NCBI GenBank assembly: GCA_025531455.1
Contig: JAMYHL010000010.1
Span: forward strand, 186,001-250,000
From: Apiotrichum sp. Y4204
Lineage: Eukaryota > Basidiomycota > Tremellomycetes > Trichosporonales > Trichosporonaceae
DNA length: 64,000 bases
Direction of reading: 5' to 3'
This document shows, in pieces, positions 22,513 through 33,840 of the stretch; position 1 is the stretch's first letter; each line of letters begins with the position of its first letter. A program made the position numbers and the translations under genes. A model generated the notes under the pieces. That model had not been told where the DNA came from. It worked only from the letters and a program-made list of their open reading frames with translations, and did no database searches.

Positions 22513-25500
22513 CTAAACAGCCAAAAACGCCAGCGCACTCTCGACCTTTTCCGCTTCGCGCAGGCCTCCGCCTGCTGCAATAGCTGTCGTGAGGGTGCGC
22601 CACCGGGTAGCGAGCGCAGCGAGACCACGGTCGCGGGTGTCCCGCTTGAGGTCATCTGCGCGTTCTTGGGCGCGTGCCAGAATGCTTTCAGGGAGGCCAG
22701 CAAGGCGGGCGCACCACACGCCAAACGAGGCGTCAGCGAGTCCGCGCTTCAAGCGGTACAAGAAGGTGATCTCTGACGAGCCGTCAGGCAACTTGCGATC
22801 CGTGAATGCCATATGCCAGTTTGTGACTTCGCCGGGAAACTGGGGGTTAGCTGCAATCTAGAACCAACCCACCTCGTTCGCCAGCTGTTCTGCAACCAGC
22901 GGATAGTGCGTCACGAAGAGGGTATTGCAGCCCACTTGGGCGAGATGTGCCAGTGTCGCGTAGGCGATCGCCACGCCATCGTAGGTTGACGTGCCGCGGC
23001 CAAGTCTATACTGTCAGCTTCGCCTGGGGCCGTAACTAACTCGTCGAGGATAACAAGAGTACGCGGAGTGACTGTGCGCAGGATGTCACTGGTCTCACTC
23101 ATCTCGACCATGAAGGTCGATTTTCCACGACTAATCTCGTCACTTGCTCCCATGCGCGTCTGCACAGCGTCATGGATACCGAGTGACACGGCGTCGGCGG
23201 GGACAAAACTGCCAATTTGGGCCATGCAAACAATCAATGCCTGTTGTCAGCTCTTGGACCATGAGGGAGCTCACAATTGCTCGGACACAACTACTCTTGC
23301 CCGCCATGTTAGGGCCAGTAATAACCTTCGCGCGGCCATCCATATCGCTGAACTCGACATCAAAAGGCACGTATGCCTCTTCTCGTAGGGCCTCTACCAT
23401 CGGGTGCCGACCGGAAGCGACTTTGAGACCTGCCTCTTGCTTAAACTCTGGCCGACAGTAGCCGTTGGAGAGGGCAACAGTGGCGAGAGAGATGAGACAG
23501 TCAATTACCGCAAGTTGACGTGAAACGGTGACGAGTGAATGCACATCGGAGATCTCATTTTGGAAGGCTGTGAATGCGCGCTTAGCGGCAGCATTGAGCG
23601 TTTCCTTGTGCTGCTCCCGCTCTTTCATACTGGCGTCAGCATGCACGTACTGTATCAAACTCTCACATTCTGATGATGTCCGGGGTATGGAACCTCACAA
23701 CCGATTTGGTGCTGAATGTCAGTTCCATGTTGCTCACGACAACTAACGCGCTGATCTTGACCCATTTTGGGGGAACAGATTTAGCATCACGAACGGGAAC
23801 CTCGACAAGATACTTGAAGTCGTTAGTCAACTTATGCGGCTACAACTCACTTCAATGCCTGATACAGTGATGTAGTTTAGAGCAGGACGCCGGACGATCT
23901 TGCGCACTTCCTTGAGGTGTTCATTAAGTTCGCCCTCGCAGATGCTTATACACTGTCGTTTAGATATGGCAACCTGTCAGCGCGTAACTCACATCCTTGG
24001 CATCCTGAATTTCTGGGTAACGATCTGGGTCGGTCCAGAGGTCGGCCTGGGGGAGTTAACTGATGCTTCAGAATAAGGGAACCCACGATATTGTTGGCCT
24101 TGGCTGCAGTAATGTCAATGGCGTTGCGAAATGCCTTCGCCGGTTCGGCAATGGTAGGAAGAGCGGCGAGAATGTTGTTCAGCAATTCACTTTTGAACGG
24201 TCGTCCCTCATCTGGCTTGAACTCTGCGCCTACGCGGACAAGGCCCACAAGGATTGTCGCCAGCTCAGTCGATGTTGCTTTCGCGTACTGAATCCGTGTG
24301 AGGCCACGAACGAGGTCGGGCATGTTGACGAGAAGGGACCGCATCTTCTCCAAGTGGTAAGTGTTGCCAGACATAAATTCCTCGACTGCGTCCAGACGGG
24401 CCTGTAGCGCATCAATCTGAAGCAATGGTCGACCAATCCATTCACGCATCAGCCGGCGGCCCATACGTGTCTTTGTGCTTCGCGTCAGCTCTATCATCAC
24501 TACTGACTCACTGATCAAGAAGCCACAGCAGGGTGCCATATTGCCCACCGTCAGTCTGGTTACGATAAATTTCGCTAAGGGTCAGGATCTTATCAAGCAC
24601 ACACACGTACAGGTTGACCAGAGTGTTGCTGGACAGAAGCATGTGAGCCCGGTTGACAAACTGAGAGTCAGCGCCGTCAGAGAACAAGACGAACGTGTGT
24701 AAAGGAAGCTCGATGTCGGAAAACATTTTGCAGTCCGAATGCTGAAATTAGCTCACACCTCTATGCCCAACCTACGAGTCATATACTTGATCACCATGGA
24801 CAGCGCAACCACGATTTGTTTCGGAAAGTCGACTAAGGCGAGGACAGCTTCCTCTCCTGCACGGTCAGTTCATGCCACCAATGCTCTCACCTGGTAATCC
24901 TGTCGTCACGTCAAGATTATCCGCCGTCGCTGCGGCCTCTGATGCTTCACCTGGGGTAGGGGGATCTTCATCGGCAGTCAAATCAATCTCAATAGGCTCA
25001 TCGGAGTCGCTCTTGTAAAACCTGGTCAAGAAGTCGAAGGCAGAGTTATAATCCAGCACATCGTTAATGCGCTCAACGCGCACAGCAGTGGCAGAGCGCG
25101 ATGTACCTGTCATGTGTTTGAGAACCTTCTCAGTGGCGTGAGATAGCTTTAACGGCAGCAAGAACTCTGCAGGCTGGATATGCGTAAGCCGTGTCTCTAG
25201 TTCTGACCGAACAGCCGAATCTGAAAAGTCAGCTCCGCCGCTTTGGAAGCACCGACCGTAAAACTCATCCCAAACCACATCGCCAGTGTTGGGCACGACG
25301 CTGACAAGGGCAATTCGACAACGTTCGCCTTCTTCCTTCTCGATCAGTGCCACCAGGGCATTCGTCGGTGCAGGCGCACTGCCGGGGAGCACATCGTTGT
25401 CCCGCAGATTGGAGGAACTGGATGATGACTCGTCGACATATCTGCAATTAGCTCCAGCTCAACTCATTAACCATCTCACGTCGCTGCAGTGTATAGGTGA

Positions 25501-26753
25501 GTAAGCTCGCGCACAAACGGCGTGTTGCGGTTATCTCCGGCCTTCTTGAGAGCTGCGGTCTCCATCTGCGACACGACTCCAACCTTGTAGCCAAGGTGAG
25601 TGAGCCTAGACGGTCAGTCACGAACATCCTTGAGCGCACTTCTTGACATGAATGTCTCGGCGGTGCGTGGGTATCGACGCGGTATAGAAATTGCGAGAGG
25701 GAAACCTGAGCGTTAGAGGAGAGAGCGACTCGAGAGGCAACGCACGCTGCAATGCCAAGCTCTTTGGACGCGTTCTGTCATCAGTGCGGGCCAGGTCATC
25801 ACCCTACTTTTGCATCGTCCCCATGGAACCTGTTGTTAGCCGAGCCCAAAATCAAGATTCACTTGTACTTGTATCCCACTGTGAGTCAGCCACGTTTCAA
25901 CATCATTGATCTCACCTTCCATCATAAGCATTACCCCAGGCCACTGCGCCCTGAGTGCCATGTACTGCTTCTCGAGCGGTGTGTAGGTCATCCCACTAGG
26001 ACCAACTTCCTCCTCCTTCTTTTTGCGGCCACGCTTCCCTGCTGCTTCCTTGGCCACGTACTTCGATCGCAAGGAAGTGGCGACGGCCGAGGGCGTGCTG
26101 TCCTCGTCATTCTCCTCTTCCCCAGCTTCTCCTTCCTCCAGGGTATCTATTCCCGCTGCACGCCGCGCCTCAGCCGCGGCCGCCTCGTCGAGTGCAAGGC
26201 TCCGGCGGCGCGGCATAACCAGCCGCTGCCACGCTTCATGACGGCGCTCCTGCTCTGCTGTCCGCTGAGACGGTGGTGCAATCGGTTCCGACAGAGCAGG
26301 CAGCGCGTAACTCCCAAACGCACCGCCTGGAGCGTCCTCCATGGAGGAGGACACCTTTGGCAGTCGGTAGCCTTCTAGGGCGATATTTGGCTGTGAGGGC
26401 GGAACAGCAGAGAGCGCCATCCTTCTTGCCTCGGCGCCTGTGCTCGGTGCAGCTTTCGCAGATTTAGCAAAGTAGCTCGACGTGCCAGGGCGATATGGAC
26501 GGCGGGGCTGCGGCTGAGATGAAGATTCCCGGGAGTTGATTCCGGCAGTAATAGCCTCGAGACGCGCGCGCTTGGCTGGCGGGGAACCGGGCGGCGAGTC
26601 GGTGAGGTCGACGGCGTTGCCTGCCGACTTGCCCTGGTCGAGCTGCGCGGCCGTCGGCTTGGGACGGAAGAAGGAGTGCAACGACGCCCTGTTGGGTGAG
26701 TGTCCGTGTCGCGCGGCCAGTTCTGCTGCTCACTGTTCTCCTTGTGTTGGCAT
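22513..26753 (-). CDS. MSH3: DNA mismatch repair protein Msh3 (MutS homologue)
   Basis: Partner of Msh2 in MutSbeta, which binds insertion/deletion loops. My model has 21 exons and 20 introns of 33-45 nt and gives 1171 residues: 26753-26734, 26688-25916, 25878-25863, 25829-25808, 25774-25746, 25705-25640, 25605-25480, 25441-24891, 24856-24776, 24741-24695, 24660-24611, 24574-24512, 24477-24087, 24046-23993, 23952-23851, 23812-23748, 23711-23667, 23629-23275, 23240-23041, 23005-22873, 22839-22513. The N-terminus has a PIP box, QASLHSFF (7-14), for PCNA. The mismatch-binding domain starts at YTPLEKQY and includes [18 protein letters not shown]. Core motifs include [16 protein letters not shown] and [19 protein letters not shown]. 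Walker A is GPNMAGKSS, Walker [17 protein letters not shown], and FVTHY follows. Divergent from NOP12. Boundaries are set by phase plus conservation. Confidence 0.96.
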
Positions 26754-27097
26754 GTCGGCGATGGTGAGGAGGATAACGGAGATGACGATGGGGCTTTATT
26801 TGTGCGGTTGGTGCAATGGACCTCCACTTTCACTTCGCGGGTTACGCGACTTGCATGGACGCGTCCATCCATTATTTGAGCCCCCTCTTAATCACGTGGC
26901 TTCTGCATGAAGAACTTAAAAGCTTGAAAATGAGACCTCCACATAGAATAATAAAGGGGGGACCGGATAGATTCACTGTGTGCGCGGGGCTCCAGCGATG
27001 AAAATATCGAGCTGGGAATTTCGACCCCGACCCAACAACCACGACCACATCAGCACCACAATTTCCCATCTCTCCATCCACTCTCTCCAACTTCACG
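26754..27097. promoter_or_regulatory. Bidirectional promoter region MSH3 (-) / NOP12 (+)
   Basis: 344 bp between divergent start codons. It must hold both promoters and leaders. No clear TATA box seen. Confidence 0.55.
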
Positions 27098-28972
27098 ATG
27101 GGCAAGGACAAGAACAACCGGAAACGCAAGGCGTCCGCCGCGGTGGCCTCTGACGCCACTCCCGCTGGGAGATTCTCGCTCTTCAGCGCTCCGAAGGACT
27201 CTGACCTCGGGAACATTTTCTCTGCCAGTGTGAGTACACGAACCAGGAATGGTGTTGGTGCTGACTGTAGGCTGCACTCGCGCTTCCCAAGGAGAAGGAG
27301 GTCAAGCGGGCACGGGTGGAGAAGGTTGAGGACAAGGTCACGGAGGAGGGATCTGAGGAGGAGGAGGTAGTTGAGGAGGAGGAGGAGGAAGTTGAGGACG
27401 ACGACGAGGGATCCGATGAGGGGTCTGAAGCATCAGCGGCTGAGGAGGAGGAAGAAACTCAGAAGGGAGCTGCGAAGGCAGAGAAGGAGGAGGACCCCGC
27501 CTCGGAGGCGGAATCCGACATTTCGCTCACGCACGAATCCCTCAAGCCGACGAAGAAGAAGGGCAAGAAGGTCGTCTACGTGCCGCCCGGTGAGACGAAG
27601 GAGGAGCGCGACCGGCGCACAGTATTTATCGGAAATGTTGGGATTGACGTGGCGAAGAACAAGGTGAGTCGAAGTCTGTTGGAGCTTTGTTCTTGCCTTC
27701 GCAGCTCCCCTCTCCCCCGTTCTTCCACTCACGACAGTCCGCACAGAACCAGCTGCGCGCGCACCTGCTGCAATTCGCGCCGTCTGCGCGCATCGAGAGC
27801 CTGCGCTGCCGCTCGGTCGCGTTTGCGACTCCGACGGCGGCGCTGCCGGACGAGGACGAGAAGGCGGCGAACAAACGCGCGAACCGCGAAAAGAATCGTG
27901 CCGCGCAGTGGCGCGCCGCCCAGGAGGGAAGCACGACAGGTGGCGCGGGAACGCGCCGCGGCGACGACGATGTCGTTGACAAGTCAAAGTCGTTCCTCGA
28001 CACGAAGGGCAAGCGCAAGGTTGCGTTTATCAAGGGCGATGTAAGTGCTAGTCGCATCCGGTCAGTACCTAGCACGCTAACGCTTTTCAGTTCCACTCGG
28101 ACGCCTCATCGTGCAATGCCTACGTTGTGTTCGGATACGCCCCGCCCGACCGGTCGGCGAACGTTGCGCCCATCTTGGATCCGTTTGAGGCGGCTGAGAA
28201 GGTGCTCAGCGCGGACGGCTCCGTGTTCCAGGGCCGCACGATACGCGTCGACCGCCTGCGCCTGCCATCGTCGATTGCGCTCGAGAAGGCCACGAACGCG
28301 CTCGGCAAGCGCGACGCGTGGCTTCCGTCCGGGACGGATCCCAAGCAGTCGCTTTTCGTTGGTGGGCTCGACTACGCGGCCAAGGACGAGGACGTGCGCG
28401 CCTTCTTCGAGGCGCTCGTGGTTGCCGAGCGTGGGCAGCCGGAAAATGGGCACTGGGTCACTGGTGTGCGCATCGTTCGCGACCGCGACACGCAGCTCGG
28501 CAAGGGATTCGGATACGTGCACTTCGTGGACCGCGAGAGCGTCGACGAGATGATTGCGCTGCCCTCGGCAAAACTCAAGTTTGCGAAGAAGCCGCTGCGC
28601 GTGCAGCCTGCACGCACGCTGCCGGCCCACGTGAAGGTGCACGCCAAGGCTGAGGAGAAGAAGGACGCGAAGGCCAAGGTGAAGAAGCCGGCCGCGGGCC
28701 CGATCCCCCGCGGTAACCCCGCTCTTGGAGAGAAGATCAAGGACCTGTCCAAGGAGGAGCGCAAGGCCGTCAAGTCGGCGGATGCGGACCGCCTCGCGCG
28801 CCGTGCGGCCAAGAAGCGCAACAAGGTCGCGGCCGCGCACCGCGAGACTGGCGCCGTGAAGCTTGCGGCCACCAAGGCGGAGAAGAAGCGCACGGAGAAG
28901 AAGGTCAAGGCTAAGAAGGGCCGTGTCAGGAGCGCGCATGCTCTGAGCAAGGCTAAGGGCTCGCGCGCATAG
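27098..28972 (+). CDS. NOP12: Nop12/RBM34-like nucleolar RNA-binding protein with two RRMs
   Basis: Probable homologue of yeast Nop12 (human RBM34), a nucleolar protein needed for 5.8S rRNA processing and large-subunit assembly. Exons 27098-27229, 27271-27663, 27747-28040 and 28091-28972 give 566 residues. The N-terminus is basic (KNNRKRK), then strongly acidic (Glu/Asp runs ~65-115). RRM1 opens with TVFIGNV near residue 160, is interrupted by a charged insert rich in Lys, Arg and Asp as in the family, and resumes with NAYVVFGY. RRM2 carries LFVGGL (RNP2) and KGFGYVHF (RNP1), near 350-410. The C-terminus (~430-566) is Lys/Ala-rich, a nucleolar-type tail. Longer than yeast Nop12 (459) because of the acidic part. 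Introns are 41, 83 and 50 nt. Close to POL5, a second ribosome-biogenesis gene, with MSH3 between. Confidence 0.86.
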
Positions 28973-30415
28973 CGGGTGTAGCCGAGCACACTGATCTCCC
29001 TCCGGTCGCCGTCTTATCCATTTCATACCATTGTTACCTCGATGCATGTATTAGAGCACTGCAGTTATCTGAATTGAGCAAGGAACACAGACGATGTGAC
29101 TACGAACGTGTCCGAGACAGAAGTGCAAAAAGAATCCCAGAATTCTCCTCTGGCCCAGGCACGAGGGCGCCTGTATGCGCCAGCTATCCAGCGACAAAAC
29201 GACCACCGTTCGGACAGGAGTCCACTACTCTCAGACTCATCCCTGGCCACCCTCGTTCTCACATATCGTCGTTTGCCGAGAGTAGCAATTTCCGACAGGT
29301 CTTGTCGCCACTAATCGCCACCGAAAAAAAAATACAGAGCTCCAGGGGGTGCTGCAAACATGGCAACGGATGACAGCAGGTGACGGCAGCGCACGCCACC
29401 CGTGTTTTGAACTGAAAACGGTGAGGGCGACGGCCATCCTGCGTGGATACCTACGGCTGCACTCGTTCGAGGCAGGGCTTGGTGCTCTACAGTAGTATCT
29501 CGACTTCGGTCACTGGATTACTGGAGTACCGCAGTCATTTCTGCTTGCATGACCAAAGTTCTGCTCTGTGTCGGTTCATGATGGTGTTGTGAAACGACTT
29601 GCATACATCCTGGGGGTGCCTTAATTTTCTGCCCACCGTGTGTGGTGTTTCAGGATGCAGGATATTGACAGGTACAGGAGATGCGCGGTCAGAGAGCACG
29701 AAAAAAAAATCACCCGACGAGGTTGGAGGGGTGGACCCTGGCTGACTGGACCGGAGGGAAGATAAGGTTCAATATGATAGTTACAGTACACACGGCACGA
29801 CACAACACACGCTGGGCACTCCTGTATGCACCCGGTAGAGACAACATGAGCTAAGAGCCCTATCTTACCCCCTATGCATGCAGTCTCTCTACTCTCAAAG
29901 ATCACCGAGGTTAGACACTGGAGGAGCGCGTTCTTAAAATGTTATCAATTGGAGTAGAGAAGCGACTATGACTACTGGGACTAGCACTGACTGAGTAGTC
30001 CTTTTTAGATTCCACACAGGATCCGCGTAACCGGGACGCCACTAAATCTTGCACTTAGCGCCCTCCCGTCCTCCACGCGGGTTCCCCTTTGGTGCCACAC
30101 ACACCCTCATGGCCCTGTGGCCCCTGACGACCTGTCCGGCTGCTGCGCTGCTGCTGTTCGGGCGTTGGCGACCATCCGGTACTCTTTACGCGGCGCAATT
30201 TCTTTGTCTTGCATGGGCCTGGTCCTGATTTCTTGTATCGTGTCCATCATTTCTCATTTCATCCATCTCTACCACTACTACTCGATACTCGAAACTCGAT
30301 ACTCGACCATTCTCTTGACTTTCACTCTCAAGCCAAGATCTCATTCACATCAGCCCCTTACTCATCCACGCCGCCCACTGCCATATCCTCCGAGCACCAC
30401 TACCAGCACCGCGCC
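28973..30415. other. Intergenic region NOP12 to Uds1 gene
   Basis: 1.44 kb without a recognisable gene; short A runs at ~29325 and ~29701. The last ~200 bases are T/C/A-rich and look like the leader of the downstream gene. Confidence 0.5.
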
Positions 30416-33400
30416 ATGTCCAAGGCGGGGGCCTTCTTCCGTAGGGCCCAGGCGCAGGTGCAGCCGCAGCCGCAGCATCAGCCACCCCCCGCCGCGTCGC
30501 AGCCATCGTCGCCGCCAGCATCAAGTCCCGCACATTCCAACAGCTACTCGATCAGCTCGCTGTCGCCGACAACGCCCACCGGTGCAAAGCCGTCAGCCCT
30601 TCCGCGCCTCCAGGCCTCGATCGCCAGCACAATGCGCGGGTACACGGCGCCCCTCGCAACCGGCCGCTTCACAGCAGCTTCGGGTCCCAACTCGGCATCG
30701 CCAAGCACACCACACGCACCACCCCTCCCAGACGCCCAGCATCGCCAGCTCCGAGCCAACCGCAGCCGCGAGCCCACACCAGCAGGATATACTTCTCCCC
30801 GCGGCGCGAGCTCGGGCCTTCCCCATGCTCAGTCCCGCGCACCAGCCGCGGCAGACTTTGACAGCATGGTCGCTCAGGTTGGCCTCAACGGTCTTGGGCA
30901 GTATCCTACATCGCCTCCCGACATGTCCAACTTCAACTCCAACTCGAATCCGAACTCAAACTCTTACTTTGACTACCGCCCCGATTTTGACCGTAATCGC
31001 GTGTACGACTCGTCTGGGGACGCCACGGCGACGCAGTCGCGCGACCGCTTTTTCGCAGACGACACCGACCCCGAGAACGACGACGCTCTAGTTTCGAGTC
31101 CAGGCGCATACGGCGGGAACGACCACTTCTCACCCCTGCCGAACTTTGTCGCGCGCCGCGCAGGCAGCCCCGGAAGGCACCACGACCACCGCATCGGCGC
31201 CAAGGCACTAGCGTCGCCGCCCCCACACGAGCGGTACGCCCTCAACACCGAGTCGAGCCACGAGAGCGGTTTCTCAAGTATCACCGGCATGACGGACAAC
31301 AGTGCACCGCCGCACCTCAGTCGCAGCACTAGCACCGTCGTCACCTCGCTCACGACCGTCACGTCGCCGCAGATGAACTCGGACGAGATGCTCATGGCGC
31401 TCATGGCAAGCCAGGCGGCCGTGGACTGCAACACGCTGCCCATCGGCGCGTGGGAGGAGGTGGAGACATGGAAGAAGGTATGTAACGGACACAAGCGCAA
31501 CGCTGACATACAGGAACTTTCACTGCTCTCAACCCGGCTCGATGCCCTGCAGGCGCGGCATCAGCGCGAGGTCAAGATCCTTACCGCGGCACGCACGCTC
31601 CAGAAACTCAACCAGTCGAATAAGCGCATATCAAAGCAGACACTCGAGAGCCTCGAGCAGTCGGAGAAGCGCGTGGAGAGGGCGGAAAAGGTGGGTGGAA
31701 TAGGCGACTCTCACCCGCTGACAATCAGGAAGTGCTCGTCCTTCGCAGCCGAGAGGCGGCACTGCGGCGACGGCTCATGGAGCACTGGGCGGGCATAATG
31801 GCGTGGGAGGTGCGCCGGTTGGAGCGCAACGCGTCGGACGCCCAGTCACGGCTCGAGATGCACGTCCGCGCAGCGGAAAGCGACCGACAGTCCCTGATCA
31901 CACGCCTGGCGTCGATGGACACGGGCGAGCCGATACCGGGCAAGATGCTGGATGGCGGAGACCCGGCGAGTGAGCTTTACGCCCGCCTGGCCGAGCTCGA
32001 GAACGCGCTGCAGGCGGAGCGTTCACGCAAGGCCGAGCTCGAGTCTGAGCGGGAACACAGTACGTCGCGCGTGGCGGAGCTGGAGGAGATGGTACTAGAG
32101 CTCGGACGCCGGGAACGCGCGCTCGAGGGCGGCGCGCGCGGACACGACCAGAAGCTTTTGCTTCTCGAAAAGGAAAAGGCCGACTGGCAGCGCGAACGCG
32201 AGGCGCATGCACGGGAGCGTGAGACGCACGCCACGGAGCGCTCATTGTGGGACTCCGAGCGGTCACAGCTTGGGCAGTTCTCGACGGAACGCGAGGCGTG
32301 GTCCACTGAGAAGGCGCAGCTCACTGCGGAGCTCGACCATCTTCGTAAGGAACGGGCGACGTTCGAGTCGGCGTTCCGCGAGCGCGACGCCAAAGGCATC
32401 GCTTGGGCCGCGGACAAGGAGCGCCTCTCGGCTGAGCGTGACAAGCTCGCTGCGGAGCGCGCGACACTTATCGCCGAGCGGGACAGGCTGGCCTCGGAGC
32501 GCGACCAGATGCAGCGGGCACACGCGGAACTCGAGACACGTCACGCCGGTGAACGTGACATGTGGACGAACGAGCAGAACAGGCTGGCTGGTGAGCGCGA
32601 GCAGATCGAGTCGGCCGCCTCGAGCGGAGTTGCCGTGCTCCAGCGTGAGCGGGATGCCGCGCAGTCCAAGTACGACCGCATGGTCGCGGACCTCGACGCC
32701 CTGGCGGCCGAGCATGACCGGCTCAAGGAGCAGTCGCGCAGCCTCGAGTCTGTGCACGACAAGATTGTCGCCGAGAAGGAGCTGGTTCTCGCCAAGCTTA
32801 GGGACGACAATGCACAGCTCAAGGTCGCCGCTGATCGTGCGACGGCGACTTCGCGAGCCACAACCGAGCGTGTCGGTGCATCGATCTCTGCCATCCTCGG
32901 CCGCAATGTTCCTGAGACCGAAGTGGTTGCCTCTCTCGACGAGGTGCACGCGATGCTGAACGCGCGCGATGTGGAGCTGAAGGCCCTCCGCGACCAGCAG
33001 GAGCACGAGATGGGCAACTCGCAGGAGCAGATGAACGAGCTCGTGCGCAAGATCCAGCGCCAGAGCCAGCAGATTGTGCAACTGCAGTCTACTGCCGGCG
33101 ACACCAATGGTGTAGATGCCAAGCTGCGTTCACTCTGGGCGGCCCTCCCTTCGCCCAAGGCGCGCGCCGAGGCGGGCCTCACCGACCCGCAGATTGTCTC
33201 GCCGAATCGCGCCCTCAACTTTGCTGTCCTTCAGAAAGCGTACAAGGGCTCGAGCGACAAGTTCACCAACATCAACGACCTCAGCGACCGCGTACGAGCG
33301 CTTGTGGACGACAGCCGCGTCATGATCGAGCGCCTGCAGCGTCTCGAGGTGGAGAAGGACCGGCACAAGGCGAACGCGCAGCGCGCCGCCCAGCTCGTGC

Positions 33401-33840
33401 ACGACTCGCGCTCCTCGCTGGAAAAGTACAAGGAGCAGGTCGCGCAGCTTGAGGAGCAGAGCAACAGCCACGACCAGTGAGTATCCATGTGCACAACTTT
33501 CACTAACCCCAGACTTGAACAGGAGATACAGGCTCTGCGCCTCTCCCTCACACAGGCACACCACGACAACGAGCGGCTCCAAAAAGAGGCAGAGGACGCA
33601 AAGACGATGATCAACACTTTCTCCCAACGCACGCTCACGATGGCGGACGAGCACGAGCGCGAGAAGGGCGCCCTCCAGCTACGCTTGCAGCGCGAGGTGG
33701 AGGGCCTGCGCGCCGAGCTGGCACTCTCGATGCAGGGGCTGGACGAGGAACGCAGTCGCGCGCAGCTTCAGTCCGCACAGATGATGGGCGAGATGATGGA
33801 CCTCCAGGACGAGATTGCCAAGTTGAGAGCACGGCGGTAG
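30416..33840 (+). CDS. Uds1-domain (up-regulated during septation) coiled-coil protein
   Basis: Long coiled-coil protein with an N-terminal Uds1 domain, a fungal family named for fission-yeast genes induced during septation. A role at the septum or cytoskeleton is possible but unproven. Exons 30416-31477, 31514-31690, 31729-33476 and 33513-33840 give 1104 residues. Residues 1-320 are disordered, rich in Ser, Pro, Gln and Asn (an N-S-N repeat near 165-180). The Uds1 domain covers ~325-460: LMALMASQAAVDC, PIGAWEEVETWKK, ARTLQKLNQSNKRIS and REAALRRRLMEHWAGIMAWEVRRLER. From ~460 to the end it is almost continuous heptad-type helix, rich in Glu, Arg, Ala and Leu. Introns are 36, 38 and 36 nt; the first is a multiple of three without a stop, so its retention would only insert 12 residues. 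I know no standard symbol. Confidence 0.85.

Noticed and set aside
24742..24758. 17-nt intron in MSH3 ending at TTTCAG
   Set aside because: Too short for a fungal spliceosome. A 34-nt intron with donor GTAGGT and the same acceptor, plus a second 34-nt intron, restores FGLQNVF...NRAHMLL in phase.
26681..26681. Start of MSH3 at a non-ATG codon (TTG) in exon 2
   Set aside because: A 20-base ATG exon upstream joins in phase and completes a PIP box; fungal nuclear genes rarely start at TTG.
32263..33654. Antisense frames over the Uds1 coiled-coil exon
   Set aside because: Complement of a Glu/Arg/Leu-rich repeat-like coding sequence; no independent support.
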